Notes: generated by a model from the letters alone, not told the origin. A stretch of 64,000 bases of DNA from Bacteroides sp. 224 (GCF_010500995.1 NZ_QVMK01000011.1:29390-93389), one strand, 5' to 3'; shown: positions 54,186 to 63,656, counted from the stretch's first letter. Program-made: numbers and translations.

Positions 54186-54545
54186 ATGTACTTATTATTA
54201 ATTATCTTAATTGTTATTGCAGCTATATTAATGTGCTTCATCGTACTGATTCAGAATTCTAAAGGAGGAGGTCTTGCATCTGGATTTTCTTCATCTAATC
54301 AGATTATGGGTGTGCGCAAAACAACTGATTTTTTAGAAAAAACAACTTGGGGACTGGCTGCGTTTATGGTTATATTGAGTATTGCTTCAGCACATGCACT
54401 TCCCGGAGTTTCAAATAAAGAGGGAAGTATTATTATGGAGCAAGCGCAAAAGGAAGAGCAAACAAATCCTTTGAATGCTCCTTCGGGCTTTGAAACTCCT
54501 GAAGCTACTGAACCGGCAGCGTCAACAGACTCAACAGCAAACTAA
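54186..54545 (+). CDS. secG: Preprotein translocase subunit SecG
   Basis: SecG is the third subunit of the SecYEG channel in the inner membrane and aids protein export. This 119-residue form has two membrane segments (about 3-21 and 54-70), separated by the conserved loop IVLIQNSKGGGLASGFSSSNQIMGVRKTTDFLEK. The C-terminal tail of about 45 residues is Glu/Thr/Pro/Ala-rich (ATEPAASTDSTAN), as I recall for Bacteroidetes SecG. It ends the sigma-54 activator-lptE-TPR-secG operon and is followed by a strong terminator. Confidence 0.93.
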   Translation: MYLLLIILIVIAAILMCFIVLIQNSKGGGLASGFSSSNQIMGVRKTTDFLEKTTWGLAAFMVILSIASAHALPGVSNKEGSIIMEQAQKEEQTNPLNAPSGFETPEATEPAASTDSTAN

Positions 54546-54568
54546 GATAAATGTTTTATAATCAACAT

Positions 54569-54623
54569 AAAGGCTGTAAATCCTTACTGATAGGGATTTA
54601 CAGCCTTTATTGTTTTGTTTCTT
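54569..54623 (+). terminator. Terminator after secG
   Basis: A perfect 15-base-pair stem (54569-54583 with 54594-54608) and a 10-base loop, followed by ATTGTTTTGTTT. Confidence 0.85.
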
Positions 54624-54653
54624 AAATCCTTCTAAAAAATAATATAGATTATT

Positions 54654-56000
54654 ATGAAAGACATAATTGTTAGAAAGTTGAACGACTCAAAGGCAGTTCG
54701 TTGGACAGTGTTGATAGTAGTAGCCTTTACCATGTTCTTTGGCTATTTTATATCCGATGTAATGAACCCGTTAATGGAGCTATTGCAGGAAGAGTATAAT
54801 TGGTCGGCTTCCGAATACGGCCTTTTCAATATGGCTTATGGCTGGCTCAATGTCTTTCTCTTTATGCTTATTATTGGTGGAATAATACTGGATAAAATAG
54901 GTGTACGCTATACCGGTATTGCCTCCTGTATATTGATGATTATTGGTTGCGGATTGGAGTATTATGCTGTATCCAGAGGATTCGACGGAACTGTTTTCGG
55001 AATAAGAACACAAGTATTTATTGCATGTTCGGGTTTTGCCATCTTTGCCTTAGGTATAGAAATGGCAGGAATCACTGTTACCAAAGTAATAACTCGTTGG
55101 TTTAAAGGATACGAAATGGCTTTAGCTATGGGAGTTCAGGTAGCTATTGCTCGTTTAGGTACTGCGCTGGCTATGGCAACTTCAACACCCTTAACCAAAT
55201 TCTTTGATAGTTTATCGGCTCCTATTTTATTAGGATTGGGTGGCTTATGCATAGGTTTAATTGCTTATTTGGTATTTTGTGTGATGGATCGTAAGTTAGA
55301 CGCATCCATAACAGAAGTAGAAAATGACGAACCATTCAAGGTAAGAGATATACTTTCGGTTATCAATAACAAAGGTTTTTGGTTGGTAGCCATTTTATGT
55401 GTACTTTTCTACTCCGCAGTATTTCCATTTCTGAAATATGCCCCCTCGTTAATGTCGAATAAGTACAATGTTGATAGTGCTTTTTCCGGTTTAATTCCAT
55501 CACTACTTCCACTTGGAACAATTCTGTTGACACCACTCTTCGGGGGTATTTACGATAAAAAAGGTAAAGGAGCTACTATTATGATAATAGGTGCTTCTAT
55601 GTTGGTTGCAATTCATGCGCTGTTTGCCGCACCTATTTTAGATGTATGGTGGTTTGCTGCAATCCTCACCATTTTGTTGGGAGTATCATTCTCGATGGTT
55701 CCTTCGGCTATGTGGCCATCTGTTCCAAAAATAATCCCTCAAAATCAATTGGGTACTGCTTATGCTTTAATTTTCTGGGTACAAAACATCGGTTTGAGTC
55801 TTGTTCCGTTGCTTATAGGTTGGGTGCTCGATAAATATTGTATTATTGCAGGAGAAGGCGATGCTATTCGCTATGATTATACCATTCCAATGATTCTCTT
55901 TACATGTTTCGGACTACTGGCTGTATTTATAGCTTTATTATTGAAACGTGAAGATAGAAAGAAAGGATATGGGCTGGAAAAAGCAAATGAAGTAAACTAA
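54654..56000 (+). CDS. MFS transporter
   Basis: 448 residues, about twelve membrane segments, MFS fold. The loop 2-3 motif is GGIILDKIGVRYTG, of the usual G-x-x-x-D-x-x-G-R kind. The second half repeats a similar loop (FGGIYDKKGKGAT). The long central cytoplasmic loop carries DRKLDASITEVENDEPFKVR. The substrate cannot be told; in Bacteroidales this class is often annotated as a generic nitrate/sugar-type or oxalate/formate-like MFS protein. It has no operon partner, with terminators on both sides. Confidence 0.85.
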   Translation: MKDIIVRKLNDSKAVRWTVLIVVAFTMFFGYFISDVMNPLMELLQEEYNWSASEYGLFNMAYGWLNVFLFMLIIGGIILDKIGVRYTGIASCILMIIGCGLEYYAVSRGFDGTVFGIRTQVFIACSGFAIFALGIEMAGITVTKVITRWFKGYEMALAMGVQVAIARLGTALAMATSTPLTKFFDSLSAPILLGLGGLCIGLIAYLVFCVMDRKLDASITEVENDEPFKVRDILSVINNKGFWLVAILCVLFYSAVFPFLKYAPSLMSNKYNVDSAFSGLIPSLLPLGTILLTPLFGGIYDKKGKGATIMIIGASMLVAIHALFAAPILDVWWFAAILTILLGVSFSMVPSAMWPSVPKIIPQNQLGTAYALIFWVQNIGLSLVPLLIGWVLDKYCIIAGEGDAIRYDYTIPMILFTCFGLLAVFIALLLKREDRKKGYGLEKANEVN

Positions 56001-56023
56001 TCTTGAGTTAGAGTATAAATATG

Positions 56024-56052
56024 AAGGTGGACTTTAAGTTCACCTTTTTTCA
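56024..56052 (+). terminator. Terminator after the MFS gene
   Basis: AAGGTGGACT (56024-56033) pairs with AGTTCACCTT (56037-56046; one wobble), followed by Ts. Positions 56053-56221 hold nothing else recognisable. Confidence 0.75.
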
Positions 56053-56221
56053 TATAAAGCAGCATGAAACTTTGATTTCTATAAAAGAAGTTATCGCTTC
56101 ATCAGAAGTTAAAAGGAGTTATAGTTCAAATTAACTTCTCTCATGCTTGAATATGAATAATACAGGTTAGAACAGGCTTTATGTTTTCATCGTTTTGTTA
56201 GTCTGTTACAAATAAATTTTG

Positions 56222-56229
56222 TACGTTTG
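56222..56229 (+). promoter_or_regulatory. -7 box of the DUF2461-yhcH-glgB promoter
   Basis: TACGTTTG, with a TTTG 24 bases upstream, and 31 bases before the ATG. Confidence 0.5.
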
Positions 56230-56260
56230 TACACCCAAATTATAGAAAAGAGTAACTAAA

Positions 56261-56938
56261 ATGGATATACCTGTTATCTTTCGTTTTTTAGAAGAGCTCT
56301 CTACCCATAACAATCGCGAGTGGTTCAATGAAAATCGGGACAAATATGAAAGAGTTCGTTTGATATTTGAAGATTTTGTCTCCTCTGTGATTTCCACTAT
56401 ATCTTTATTTGATGAAAGTATAAGAGGTGTTGAAGTAAAAGATTGCACTTATCGTATTTATCGGGATACACGTTTCTCGCCCGATAAGACTCCTTATAAA
56501 ACTCATTTAGGCGCATATATCAATGCAAAAGGGAAAAAGTCACAGCATTGTGGATATTACATACATATTCAGCCGGGTAATTGTTTGCTGGCCGGAGGTA
56601 GTATATGTCCCCCTCCAAAACTGTTGAAAGCCATTCGTCAGGCTATCTATGATAATATTGATGAATATAGAGCCATAGTAGAGGATCAGGAATTTAAAAA
56701 ATACTTCCCAGTTGTGGGCGATAGCTTTCTGAAAACGGCTCCCAAAGGTTTTCCTAAAGATTTTGAATATATAGATTACCTGAAGTGCAAGGAATATACC
56801 TGCGCACATCATGTTGCCGACAACTTCTTTACCTCACCTGATGTATTAGATAGAATAGGAGACGTATTTAAACAGTTAAAACGTTTCGGAGATTTTACGA
56901 ATTATACGATTGATGAGTTTGAAGAATCTGAAAATTGA
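56261..56938 (+). CDS. DUF2461-family protein
   Basis: The 225-residue cytoplasmic protein shows the DUF2461 pattern: FLEELSTHNNREWFNENRDKY at the start, RIYRDTRFSPDKTPYKTHLG in the middle, and YYIHIQPGNCLLAGGSICPP. The family is widespread in Bacteroidetes and fungi and has no proven activity. It starts a close run with yhcH (27-base gap) and glgB, so the three are probably one transcript. This neighbourhood suggests, but does not show, a link to carbohydrate metabolism. ATG at 56261 gives the expected N terminus. Confidence 0.88.
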   Translation: MDIPVIFRFLEELSTHNNREWFNENRDKYERVRLIFEDFVSSVISTISLFDESIRGVEVKDCTYRIYRDTRFSPDKTPYKTHLGAYINAKGKKSQHCGYYIHIQPGNCLLAGGSICPPPKLLKAIRQAIYDNIDEYRAIVEDQEFKKYFPVVGDSFLKTAPKGFPKDFEYIDYLKCKEYTCAHHVADNFFTSPDVLDRIGDVFKQLKRFGDFTNYTIDEFEESEN

Positions 56939-56965
56939 ATTACTATTAACTAAAATAATAAGATT

Positions 56966-57412
56966 ATGGTATTAGACACTCTTGACAATTTGGAAAAATA
57001 CGCGTCTCTGAATCCTTTATTCGCCGAAGCCGTAAGATATTTGAAGGCTACAGACTTGAACAGCCTGGAAGTTGGTAAAGTTGTTCTGAAAGAGAAGGAT
57101 CTGATCGTGAATATTGCTCAAACCGGCCCTAAAACAAAGGAAGAAGCTAAATTAGAAACTCATAATGAGTTTATTGATATTCAGATTCCATTATCAGGTA
57201 CCGAAGTGATGGGATATACGGCTGGTAAAGATTGTCTGCCTGCTGATGCGCCTTACAATCCGGAAAAGGATATTACTTTCTTTACAGGGTTGGCTACAGA
57301 CTATATTACCGTTAAGCCGGGAATGTTTGCCATCTTCTTCCCCCAAGACGGTCATGCCCCGGGTATTACGCCTACCGGAGTGAAGAAGATTATCGTTAAA
57401 GTTAAAGCTTAA
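56966..57412 (+). CDS. YhcH/YjgK/YiaL-family protein
   Basis: The 148-residue cupin-like protein matches the DUF386 family (YhcH/YjgK/YiaL), with ETHNEFIDIQIPLSGTEVMG and the C-terminal FFPQDGHAPGITPTGVKKIIVK holding the metal-binding His and Lys/Glu residues. E. coli members are tied to sugar-acid and sialic-acid utilisation; NanQ (YhcH) speeds anomer interconversion of sialic acid, and a similar role on another sugar is likely here. Its place between DUF2461 and glgB (10-base gap) supports a sugar link. The specific sugar is not indicated. Confidence 0.85.
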   Translation: MVLDTLDNLEKYASLNPLFAEAVRYLKATDLNSLEVGKVVLKEKDLIVNIAQTGPKTKEEAKLETHNEFIDIQIPLSGTEVMGYTAGKDCLPADAPYNPEKDITFFTGLATDYITVKPGMFAIFFPQDGHAPGITPTGVKKIIVKVKA

Positions 57413-57422
57413 AAATAACTAC

Positions 57423-59435
57423 ATGAAGAAAGTTCTTAATTTGATAAAGAATGATCCATGGTTGGAACCTTTTGAAGGCGCCATTAATGGACGTCATGAA
57501 TTTGCCGTATATAAAGAGAATCAATTGACTCAAGGCGGCAAGGAAACGTTGTCGGACTTTGCATCAGGGTATTTATACTTTGGTTTGCAGCGCAACTCAA
57601 TAGGCTGGACTTTCAGAGAGTGGGCACCTAATGCCACTAAAATATACCTGGTAGGAACATTTAATGACTGGAAAGAAGAAGAGGAGTTTTCTTTGAAACC
57701 CGATGAGAAAGGGAACTGGGAAATTAATCTGTCTGCTGAATCCATTAAACACGGAGATTTATACAAGCTTATTGTATATTGGAACGGTGGGAGAGGAGAA
57801 AGAATTCCGGCATGGGCCACCCGCGTAGTTCAGGATGAACAAACAAAGATCTTTAATGCTCAGGTATGGGCACCGGAGAAACCTTTTGAATTTACCCAGA
57901 AGAAATATAAACCCAATACCGATCCGTTGTTGATCTACGAGTGCCACATTGGTATGGCACAAGATGAAGAAAAGGTAGGTACTTATAATGAGTTTCGCGA
58001 AAAAACACTTCCTCGTATAGCCAAAGCAGGATACAATTGTATTCAGATTATGGCTATTCAGGAGCATCCTTACTATGGTAGTTTCGGCTATCATGTATCC
58101 AGTTTCTTTGCGGCTTCTTCTCGTTTCGGAACTCCCGATGAACTTAAAAAATTGATAGATGCCGCCCATAAAATGGGAATAACCGTTATTATGGATATTG
58201 TTCATTCTCATGCAGTGAAGAATGAAGTAGAAGGATTGGGTAATTTTGCCGGAGATCCTAATCAATATTTTTATCCGGGCGGTCGGCGTGAACATCCGGC
58301 TTGGGATTCTTTGCTGTTTGATTATGGTAAGGACGAGGTACTTCACTTCCTGCTATCTAACTGTAAATATTGGTTGGATGAATATCAATTTGATGGATTC
58401 CGCTTTGATGGTGTAACATCTATGCTGTATTACAGTCATGGCTTGGGAGAATCTTTCCTGACTTATGGCGATTACTATAATGGCCATCAGGATGATAATG
58501 CCATTTGCTATTTAACATTGGCAAATAAGGTAATACATGAAGTAAATCCTCATGCAATCACCATTGCCGAAGAAGTTTCGGGAATGCCCGGACTTGCAGC
58601 TAAATTTGAAGATGGCGGTTATGGTTTCGATTATCGTATGGCCATGAATATTCCCGATTATTGGATTAAAACAATCAAAGAGAAGATTGATGAAGATTGG
58701 AAACCATCAAGCATGTTGTGGGAAGTAACCAACCGTCGCAAAGATGAGAAAACAATCTCTTATGCCGAGAGTCACGATCAGGCGTTAGTAGGAGATAAAA
58801 CCATCATATTCCGTTTGATTGATGCCGATATGTACTGGCACATGCAAAAAGGAGATGAGAATTATGTTGTGCACAGAGGTATTGCCCTTCATAAAATGAT
58901 CCGTTTGCTGACAGCTTCCACCATGAATGGCGGTTACCTGAACTATATGGGAAATGAATTCGGACATCCGGAGTGGATCGATTTCCCACGCGAAGGAAAT
59001 GGCTGGTCGTACAAATATGCCCGTAGACAATGGAACCTGGTAGACAATAAAAAGCTAACTTACCATTATATGGCCGACTTTGATGCCGATATGCTGAAAA
59101 CAATAAAGAGCATGAAGGCTATTCAGGGAACGGACGTACAGGAAATATGGCATAATGACGGCGATCAGGTATTGGCCTATCAACGTGGTGAACTGATATT
59201 TGTATTTAACTTTAATCCGATGAAGTCTTTTGCCGACTATGGATTCTTAGTTGCATCCGGTACTTATGAAGTTGTATTAAATACTGATAGTACTGAATAT
59301 GGTGGCAATGGACTTTCAGATGATAGTGTGAAGCATTTCACAAACTTCGATCCTTTATATAAAGACGATAATAAGGGTTGGTTGAAGTTATATATTCCTG
59401 CTCGCACTGCTGTTGTACTAAGAAAAACAGAATAG
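57423..59435 (+). CDS. glgB: 1,4-alpha-glucan branching enzyme (GH13, eukaryote-like type)
   Basis: GlgB makes alpha-1,6 branches in glycogen. The 670-residue protein has an N-terminal CBM48 (WAPNATKIYLVGTFNDWKEE), then the GH13 barrel: GYNCIQIMAIQEHPYYGSFG, MDIVHSHA, nucleophile D329 in FRFDGVTSM, acid/base Glu in ITIAEEVSGMPG and the SHDQ motif (AESHDQALVGD). A C-terminal beta domain completes it. The motif MAIQEHPYYGSFGYHVSSFF belongs to the eukaryotic-type subfamily (GH13_8), which Bacteroidales also use. It follows yhcH by 10 bases. A 31-base inverted repeat lies after the stop, before the convergent amylase. Confidence 0.95.
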   Translation: MKKVLNLIKNDPWLEPFEGAINGRHEFAVYKENQLTQGGKETLSDFASGYLYFGLQRNSIGWTFREWAPNATKIYLVGTFNDWKEEEEFSLKPDEKGNWEINLSAESIKHGDLYKLIVYWNGGRGERIPAWATRVVQDEQTKIFNAQVWAPEKPFEFTQKKYKPNTDPLLIYECHIGMAQDEEKVGTYNEFREKTLPRIAKAGYNCIQIMAIQEHPYYGSFGYHVSSFFAASSRFGTPDELKKLIDAAHKMGITVIMDIVHSHAVKNEVEGLGNFAGDPNQYFYPGGRREHPAWDSLLFDYGKDEVLHFLLSNCKYWLDEYQFDGFRFDGVTSMLYYSHGLGESFLTYGDYYNGHQDDNAICYLTLANKVIHEVNPHAITIAEEVSGMPGLAAKFEDGGYGFDYRMAMNIPDYWIKTIKEKIDEDWKPSSMLWEVTNRRKDEKTISYAESHDQALVGDKTIIFRLIDADMYWHMQKGDENYVVHRGIALHKMIRLLTASTMNGGYLNYMGNEFGHPEWIDFPREGNGWSYKYARRQWNLVDNKKLTYHYMADFDADMLKTIKSMKAIQGTDVQEIWHNDGDQVLAYQRGELIFVFNFNPMKSFADYGFLVASGTYEVVLNTDSTEYGGNGLSDDSVKHFTNFDPLYKDDNKGWLKLYIPARTAVVLRKTE

Positions 59436-59452
59436 ATTCAATATTAATATTA

Positions 59453-59527
59453 AACCGCAGATTTTCGTAGATTAACGCAGAGTTTTTATTTTTAATACTC
59501 TGCGTTAATCTGCGAAAATCTGCGGTT
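59453..59527. repeat. Large inverted repeat between glgB and the amylase gene
   Basis: Arms 59453-59483 and 59497-59527 pair over 31 bases with one mismatch (wobble) and a 13-base loop that includes TTTTTATTTTT. It can form a strong hairpin in both convergent transcripts, so it is a likely bidirectional terminator. Confidence 0.9.
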
Positions 59528-59533
59528 CAGGAA

Positions 59534-61228
59534 TTATAACTTTACTTTAAGAATCTTTCCATTGAAATCTTTGACGCTGGTTTCTGTAGCTTTGTATGGC
59601 AAGAGAGAAATCATTTCTTTTTCTCCTGTTAACAAATCAACAGCTTCGTATGATTCTGCTTGTGGAATCTGTAAATAATCAAATGCATGAGAAGGTATAT
59701 TGATGGCGATATCCACCGGATAAGAATCAAAATTCACGACGATAAGCAACAGTTCTTTCTCATATTTACGTAAGAATGTATATTGCTTGTGCTCGTTGAA
59801 TTTCCAACCGTTTTCGTTGGCATACATCAAGTCGAAGAAATGACCTAAGTATATTGCTTTTTCTTTTTGGCACAGGTTTAATACTTTGGTGTAAATGGCT
59901 TTTAACTCTTTCTGTTTATCATTGAGCATTTTACCATCAAAAGTTCCGTGGTTTCTCCATTTGCGAATGCTGTCGACGCTCCAGTAATCGAAAATAGTTG
60001 TACGACCATCTCTTCCACTGAAACCTTCTGTATCCATGCCCGGTTCCCCGAATTCCTGTCCAAAGTATATCATCATGGGGTTTGTATTCATGCAGGCAGA
60101 TGCTATAAGTCCGGGGATACCTTTTCGGGCACTTCCGGCAAAATAGTCGGAAGCAATACGTTGCTCGTCATGATTTTCCAGGAAGTTAAGCATGTGTTTC
60201 TCTATGCCTCCCAAGCTTTGCCAGCTTCGGGTAATGGCTTTTGCCGAATCGTATCCGCAAATAACATTGCGGAGCGTATCGTATAAACCTACTTTATCAT
60301 ATAAGTAATCGAATTTACCACGGAATATATAATTCCTGTATTCTGCCGGATTATATACTTCGGCAATAAATAAGATTCCGGGGTATTCTTTCTTTATCTG
60401 TGGAATAACCCATTCCCAGAATTCTACAGGAACCATTTCGGCCATATCGCAACGGAAGCCATCTATGTTCTTAGATGCCCAGAACAAAAGTATGTCACGC
60501 ATCTTTGTCCAAGTGTTGGGGATGGGGTCAAAATGTGTACTTCCTCCATTTTGATAATCAACGCCATAATTAAGTTTTACGGTTTCATACCAATCGGTTA
60601 TGGTAGGATCGGCATTAAAATGATTATTTCCGGTTGCCTTAGCCGGATATTCATGATAGGATTCCGGGGCGCTTCCTTTCATGTCGAATAGCGCATGTAG
60701 TTCAGTATCAGGTATGTAGTAAAAGTTGTTATTAGGGTCGAAGGCTTTCGAGGTGTCATCATCAGCTCCTAATTGAGATGTTCCTTCTGGTTGCACATCC
60801 GAATGATATTCTCTGGATACATGATTCGGAACAAAATCAATCAGCACCTTCAAGCCGTTTCGGTGCGTTCTTGTTACTAAATTCTCGAATTCCTTCATCC
60901 GGTTGGGAACTTTGTCTGCTAAGTCCGGATCCACATCATAATAATCTTTGATGGCATAAGGGGAACCTGCTTTTCCTTTTACCATAGCAGGATGGTCTTT
61001 CCGGATGCTGTATTGACTGTAATCAGTATGTGTAGCATGTTCAATAATACCTGTATACCAGATGTGTGTAGCGCCCAGCTTTTTTATTTCCTGAAGTGCT
61101 TTACCGGTAAAGTCAGACATTTTTCCGCATCCGTTTTCTGTGATGTCTCCATTATATACACAATGGCTGTTGTTATTACCAAACAGGCGCGTGAATACCT
61201 GATAGATGATAATCTTATTATTCTCCAT
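59534..61228 (-). CDS. Cytoplasmic alpha-amylase-family glycoside hydrolase (GH13)
   Basis: The 564-residue protein lacks a signal peptide, so it acts in the cytoplasm. GH13 landmarks are GATHIWYTGIIEHATHTDYS, the first conserved region VLIDFVPNHVSREY, the nucleophile region GFRCDMAEMVPVE, the acid/base Glu in GILFIAEVYNPAE and FLENHDEQR. The second-region and loop order match family GH13 alpha-amylases of Bacteroidetes; the enzyme probably cuts maltodextrin or glycogen. It is convergent with glgB, and with malQ at 8.9 kb it completes a small set of alpha-glucan genes. It is a single-gene unit; the -7 box before it is unclear. Confidence 0.9.
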   Translation of the reverse strand: MENNKIIIYQVFTRLFGNNNSHCVYNGDITENGCGKMSDFTGKALQEIKKLGATHIWYTGIIEHATHTDYSQYSIRKDHPAMVKGKAGSPYAIKDYYDVDPDLADKVPNRMKEFENLVTRTHRNGLKVLIDFVPNHVSREYHSDVQPEGTSQLGADDDTSKAFDPNNNFYYIPDTELHALFDMKGSAPESYHEYPAKATGNNHFNADPTITDWYETVKLNYGVDYQNGGSTHFDPIPNTWTKMRDILLFWASKNIDGFRCDMAEMVPVEFWEWVIPQIKKEYPGILFIAEVYNPAEYRNYIFRGKFDYLYDKVGLYDTLRNVICGYDSAKAITRSWQSLGGIEKHMLNFLENHDEQRIASDYFAGSARKGIPGLIASACMNTNPMMIYFGQEFGEPGMDTEGFSGRDGRTTIFDYWSVDSIRKWRNHGTFDGKMLNDKQKELKAIYTKVLNLCQKEKAIYLGHFFDLMYANENGWKFNEHKQYTFLRKYEKELLLIVVNFDSYPVDIAINIPSHAFDYLQIPQAESYEAVDLLTGEKEMISLLPYKATETSVKDFNGKILKVKL

Positions 61229-61326
61229 TCTTATTCCTTAATTGATTAATTCTTTTTCTGTTTTTGTATGATAAACAACAGTTTATTATTGATTCTTGTT
61301 GAATTTGATAAGATAAATTAAGAGGA

Positions 61327-62121
61327 TTATTTCCAAACTTTTCCTTTTTCTTCCATAAATAACTCTATAACTTCGGTGGCAGTCTTGTAGCCTTGTTCAA
61401 ATATCTCTTCGGCTTTTTCTAATTCGTGATTGCTGTATCCGTTTAAGTTGTAGGGCTCTATCAATAAATCGCACATTTCTCTTTGCGGAACGGTATTTGC
61501 ACGAAACATAAAGTGGTAAGAACGCATAGCAATATTCAAGATATTCATTTTACATTCTTCGGCAACCAAAGGACTCACATTAATGGCTACTACTTTTTCG
61601 CAATCTTTCTTTAAGGTCGAAACCGGCAAGTTCATAAAAAGCCCTCCATCTACATAGTGAGTGCCGTTTATTTTTACCGGGTTAAACATAACAGGCATAC
61701 AACAAGATGCTGCGATGCGTTCGGGCAAAGATCCTTTTTTAAAGTGAACGCTTTTACCATGATCAAAATCTGTTGCCGTAATAATAAGCGGAATTTGGAG
61801 GTCTTCGATATTTTTGGCCTTCAAATTACTTTTTAGGAAGTCTATAAATTCTTTTAAATCAAAAAAGCCCATTTTAGGAATAACAAGCTTAGTGAGGTCT
61901 TGGAATTTATGTCCGGCAAAGAAATCCAACACTTTATAAGGTTCGTTTCCATCTGCATAAAAAGCTCCTACCAGTGCTCCTGCACTGACTCCCGATATGA
62001 TATCCGGTTTAATATTGTTTTCCAAAAGAGCTTGCATCACTCCTAAGTGAGCAAACCCTTTAATAAATCCGCCACTTAGGGCGAAACCTATATTATATGT
62101 TTTTTTTAAAGCTAAATTCAT
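61327..62121 (-). CDS. Patatin-like phospholipase
   Basis: The 264-residue protein is a patatin-type lipid acyl hydrolase with the oxyanion glycine motif GGFIKG (17-22), nucleophile S46 in GVSAGALVG, and catalytic D158 in YVDGGLF. It belongs to the bacterial RssA/YchK-like group with a Ser-Asp dyad. A weak N-terminal hydrophobic stretch is not a clear signal peptide, so it is probably cytoplasmic or membrane-associated. Substrate is likely phospholipid or lysophospholipid. It stands alone; the gap to the CNNM gene contains a terminator for that gene. Confidence 0.88.
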   Translation of the reverse strand: MNLALKKTYNIGFALSGGFIKGFAHLGVMQALLENNIKPDIISGVSAGALVGAFYADGNEPYKVLDFFAGHKFQDLTKLVIPKMGFFDLKEFIDFLKSNLKAKNIEDLQIPLIITATDFDHGKSVHFKKGSLPERIAASCCMPVMFNPVKINGTHYVDGGLFMNLPVSTLKKDCEKVVAINVSPLVAEECKMNILNIAMRSYHFMFRANTVPQREMCDLLIEPYNLNGYSNHELEKAEEIFEQGYKTATEVIELFMEEKGKVWK

Positions 62122-62261
62122 TTGTTTTTAATCTCTTAAAGTCATAAATTAAGAGGAACACATTGAAAAATATCCATTTTTAATGATATCGCTAAGATAA
62201 CGAATAACAGTTAAATAACAGGAAAATTACATCTTTTATTTTCTATCGATTGGTTTTGTGG

Positions 62262-62317
62262 CTAAAAAGAAAAGCGGACCGACTCAATATCCGGTTGATA
62301 CTGTGTCGTCCGCTTTC
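62262..62317 (-). terminator. Terminator of the CNNM/CorC gene
   Basis: AAAGCGGACCGAC (62271-62283) and GTCGTCCGCTTT (62305-62316) pair with one bulged base. On the minus strand the stem is followed by a T-rich tail (CTTTTCTTTTT-like), so it ends the CNNM transcript. Confidence 0.7.
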
Positions 62318-62369
62318 TATAATGGGTTAGGGGGCTTTACTTTACTAAAATGATGTCAAATATTAATCT

Positions 62370-63656
62370 TCATTCTTCTTTTTTAGTTACAAGTAGCTTA
62401 TCAACTCTTTCTCCATCCATATCTACAACCTCGAATTGCAGATTCTTATATTCGAAGATATCTCCTGTCTTAGGAATTCTTCCGATAAAAAACATTGCCA
62501 TTCCTCCTAATGTGGTAAAATCTTCAGCTTCAAGATCTTCGTAAGAAAGAAGTTCCATCTCATCCATAAAATCAGTGATGTTCATAGATGCTTCTACAAG
62601 CATAGTTCCATCTTTTCTTACTACAATGTCATCCTCTTTTATTTCATTTTCTTCCAGAATATCGCCAAATATGCTTTCAGAGAGATCGTGCAGAGTGATA
62701 ATTCCTTCGGTTTCGCCATATTCGTTAACCACAACGCCGAACTTGTTTTTGTTTTTCTTAAACAACTCCAGCACCTTTTTGGCATATAGGCTTTCCGGTA
62801 TATATAACGGTTGCTGAGCAATTTTGTTCAAATCAAACTCTTCGTTATTTCCCACCATCAATATAATATCTTTTACAGATACTACTCCTATGATTTCATC
62901 TTTATGCCTGTCTACCAATAAATATTTGCTGAAAAGTTTTTCTTTGATGATGCTTAATATTTCTTCTTTACTGTCGTTGGGATGGAAAATGACTAAATCT
63001 CTGCGCTGCGTCATCAGTTCATTAGCCTTTTTGTTGGAGAACCTAAAAACATCACGTAGCATTTCGGTTTCTTCTTTGTCTATCACGCCTTGTTCGGAAC
63101 TTTGATGGAGAATCATTTTCAGTTCTTCCTGAGTCATTAGGCGTTCTTCGCTATTACTTATACCAATTAATTTATTCAATAAGCGAGTAGATATGCTTAA
63201 TAACCAAACAAATGGATAAGATATTTTAGTGAGAAAGGCCATCGATGAACTTAACAACATGGCATACCGCTCGGGGTTACTTAGTGCAATGGATTTAGGA
63301 ACTAATTCTCCGATAATAAGCGAAAGATAAGTGATGATAGTTACCACCAGAATCATTGATATTTCCTGCGCATGGTTTGCCAGAACTGGTATTCCCTCGA
63401 AAAGAGGGCTTATCTGATGGGCGATGGCTACCCCTCCGAAAGCTCCGGAGATAATTCCTATTAAAGTGATTCCTATTTGTATGGTAGAAAGAAATTTTTC
63501 CGGTTCTTCGAGCTGTTGCAATACAGACTTCGCCGATTTACTTCCTCTGGCTACCAGTGTTTCGAGCCGTGCCTTGCTGGAAGAAACAAGCGCTATTTCG
63601 TACATAGCGAAGATTCCGTTAAGTATTAAAAGAAAGATAATAACTAAAAATTCCAT
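62370..63656 (-). CDS. CNNM/HlyC-CorC-family membrane transporter (hemolysin-like)
   Basis: 428 residues: an N-terminal DUF21 membrane domain (about 1-190, with four helices and LSTIQIGITLIGIISGAFGG, GELVPKSIALSNPERYA), two CBS domains (about 195-315; MTQRRDLVIFHPNDSKEEIL, VVSVKDIILMVG, EGIITLHDLSE) and a C-terminal CorC/HlyC domain (about 345-425; TFTTLGGMAMFFIGRIPKTGD-like order). Family members are implicated in Mg2+ or Co2+ efflux or homeostasis; hemolysin naming is historical. It is a single gene. The 344 bases upstream, to the window end, hold no gene. Confidence 0.92.
   Translation of the reverse strand: MEFLVIIFLLILNGIFAMYEIALVSSSKARLETLVARGSKSAKSVLQQLEEPEKFLSTIQIGITLIGIISGAFGGVAIAHQISPLFEGIPVLANHAQEISMILVVTIITYLSLIIGELVPKSIALSNPERYAMLLSSSMAFLTKISYPFVWLLSISTRLLNKLIGISNSEERLMTQEELKMILHQSSEQGVIDKEETEMLRDVFRFSNKKANELMTQRRDLVIFHPNDSKEEILSIIKEKLFSKYLLVDRHKDEIIGVVSVKDIILMVGNNEEFDLNKIAQQPLYIPESLYAKKVLELFKKNKNKFGVVVNEYGETEGIITLHDLSESIFGDILEENEIKEDDIVVRKDGTMLVEASMNITDFMDEMELLSYEDLEAEDFTTLGGMAMFFIGRIPKTGDIFEYKNLQFEVVDMDGERVDKLLVTKKEE

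Noticed and set aside
56222..56260. Sigma-54 promoter sites near the sigma-54 activator or elsewhere
   Set aside because: No GG-N10-GC element with the right context stood out near the activator operon; only house-keeping boxes were seen.
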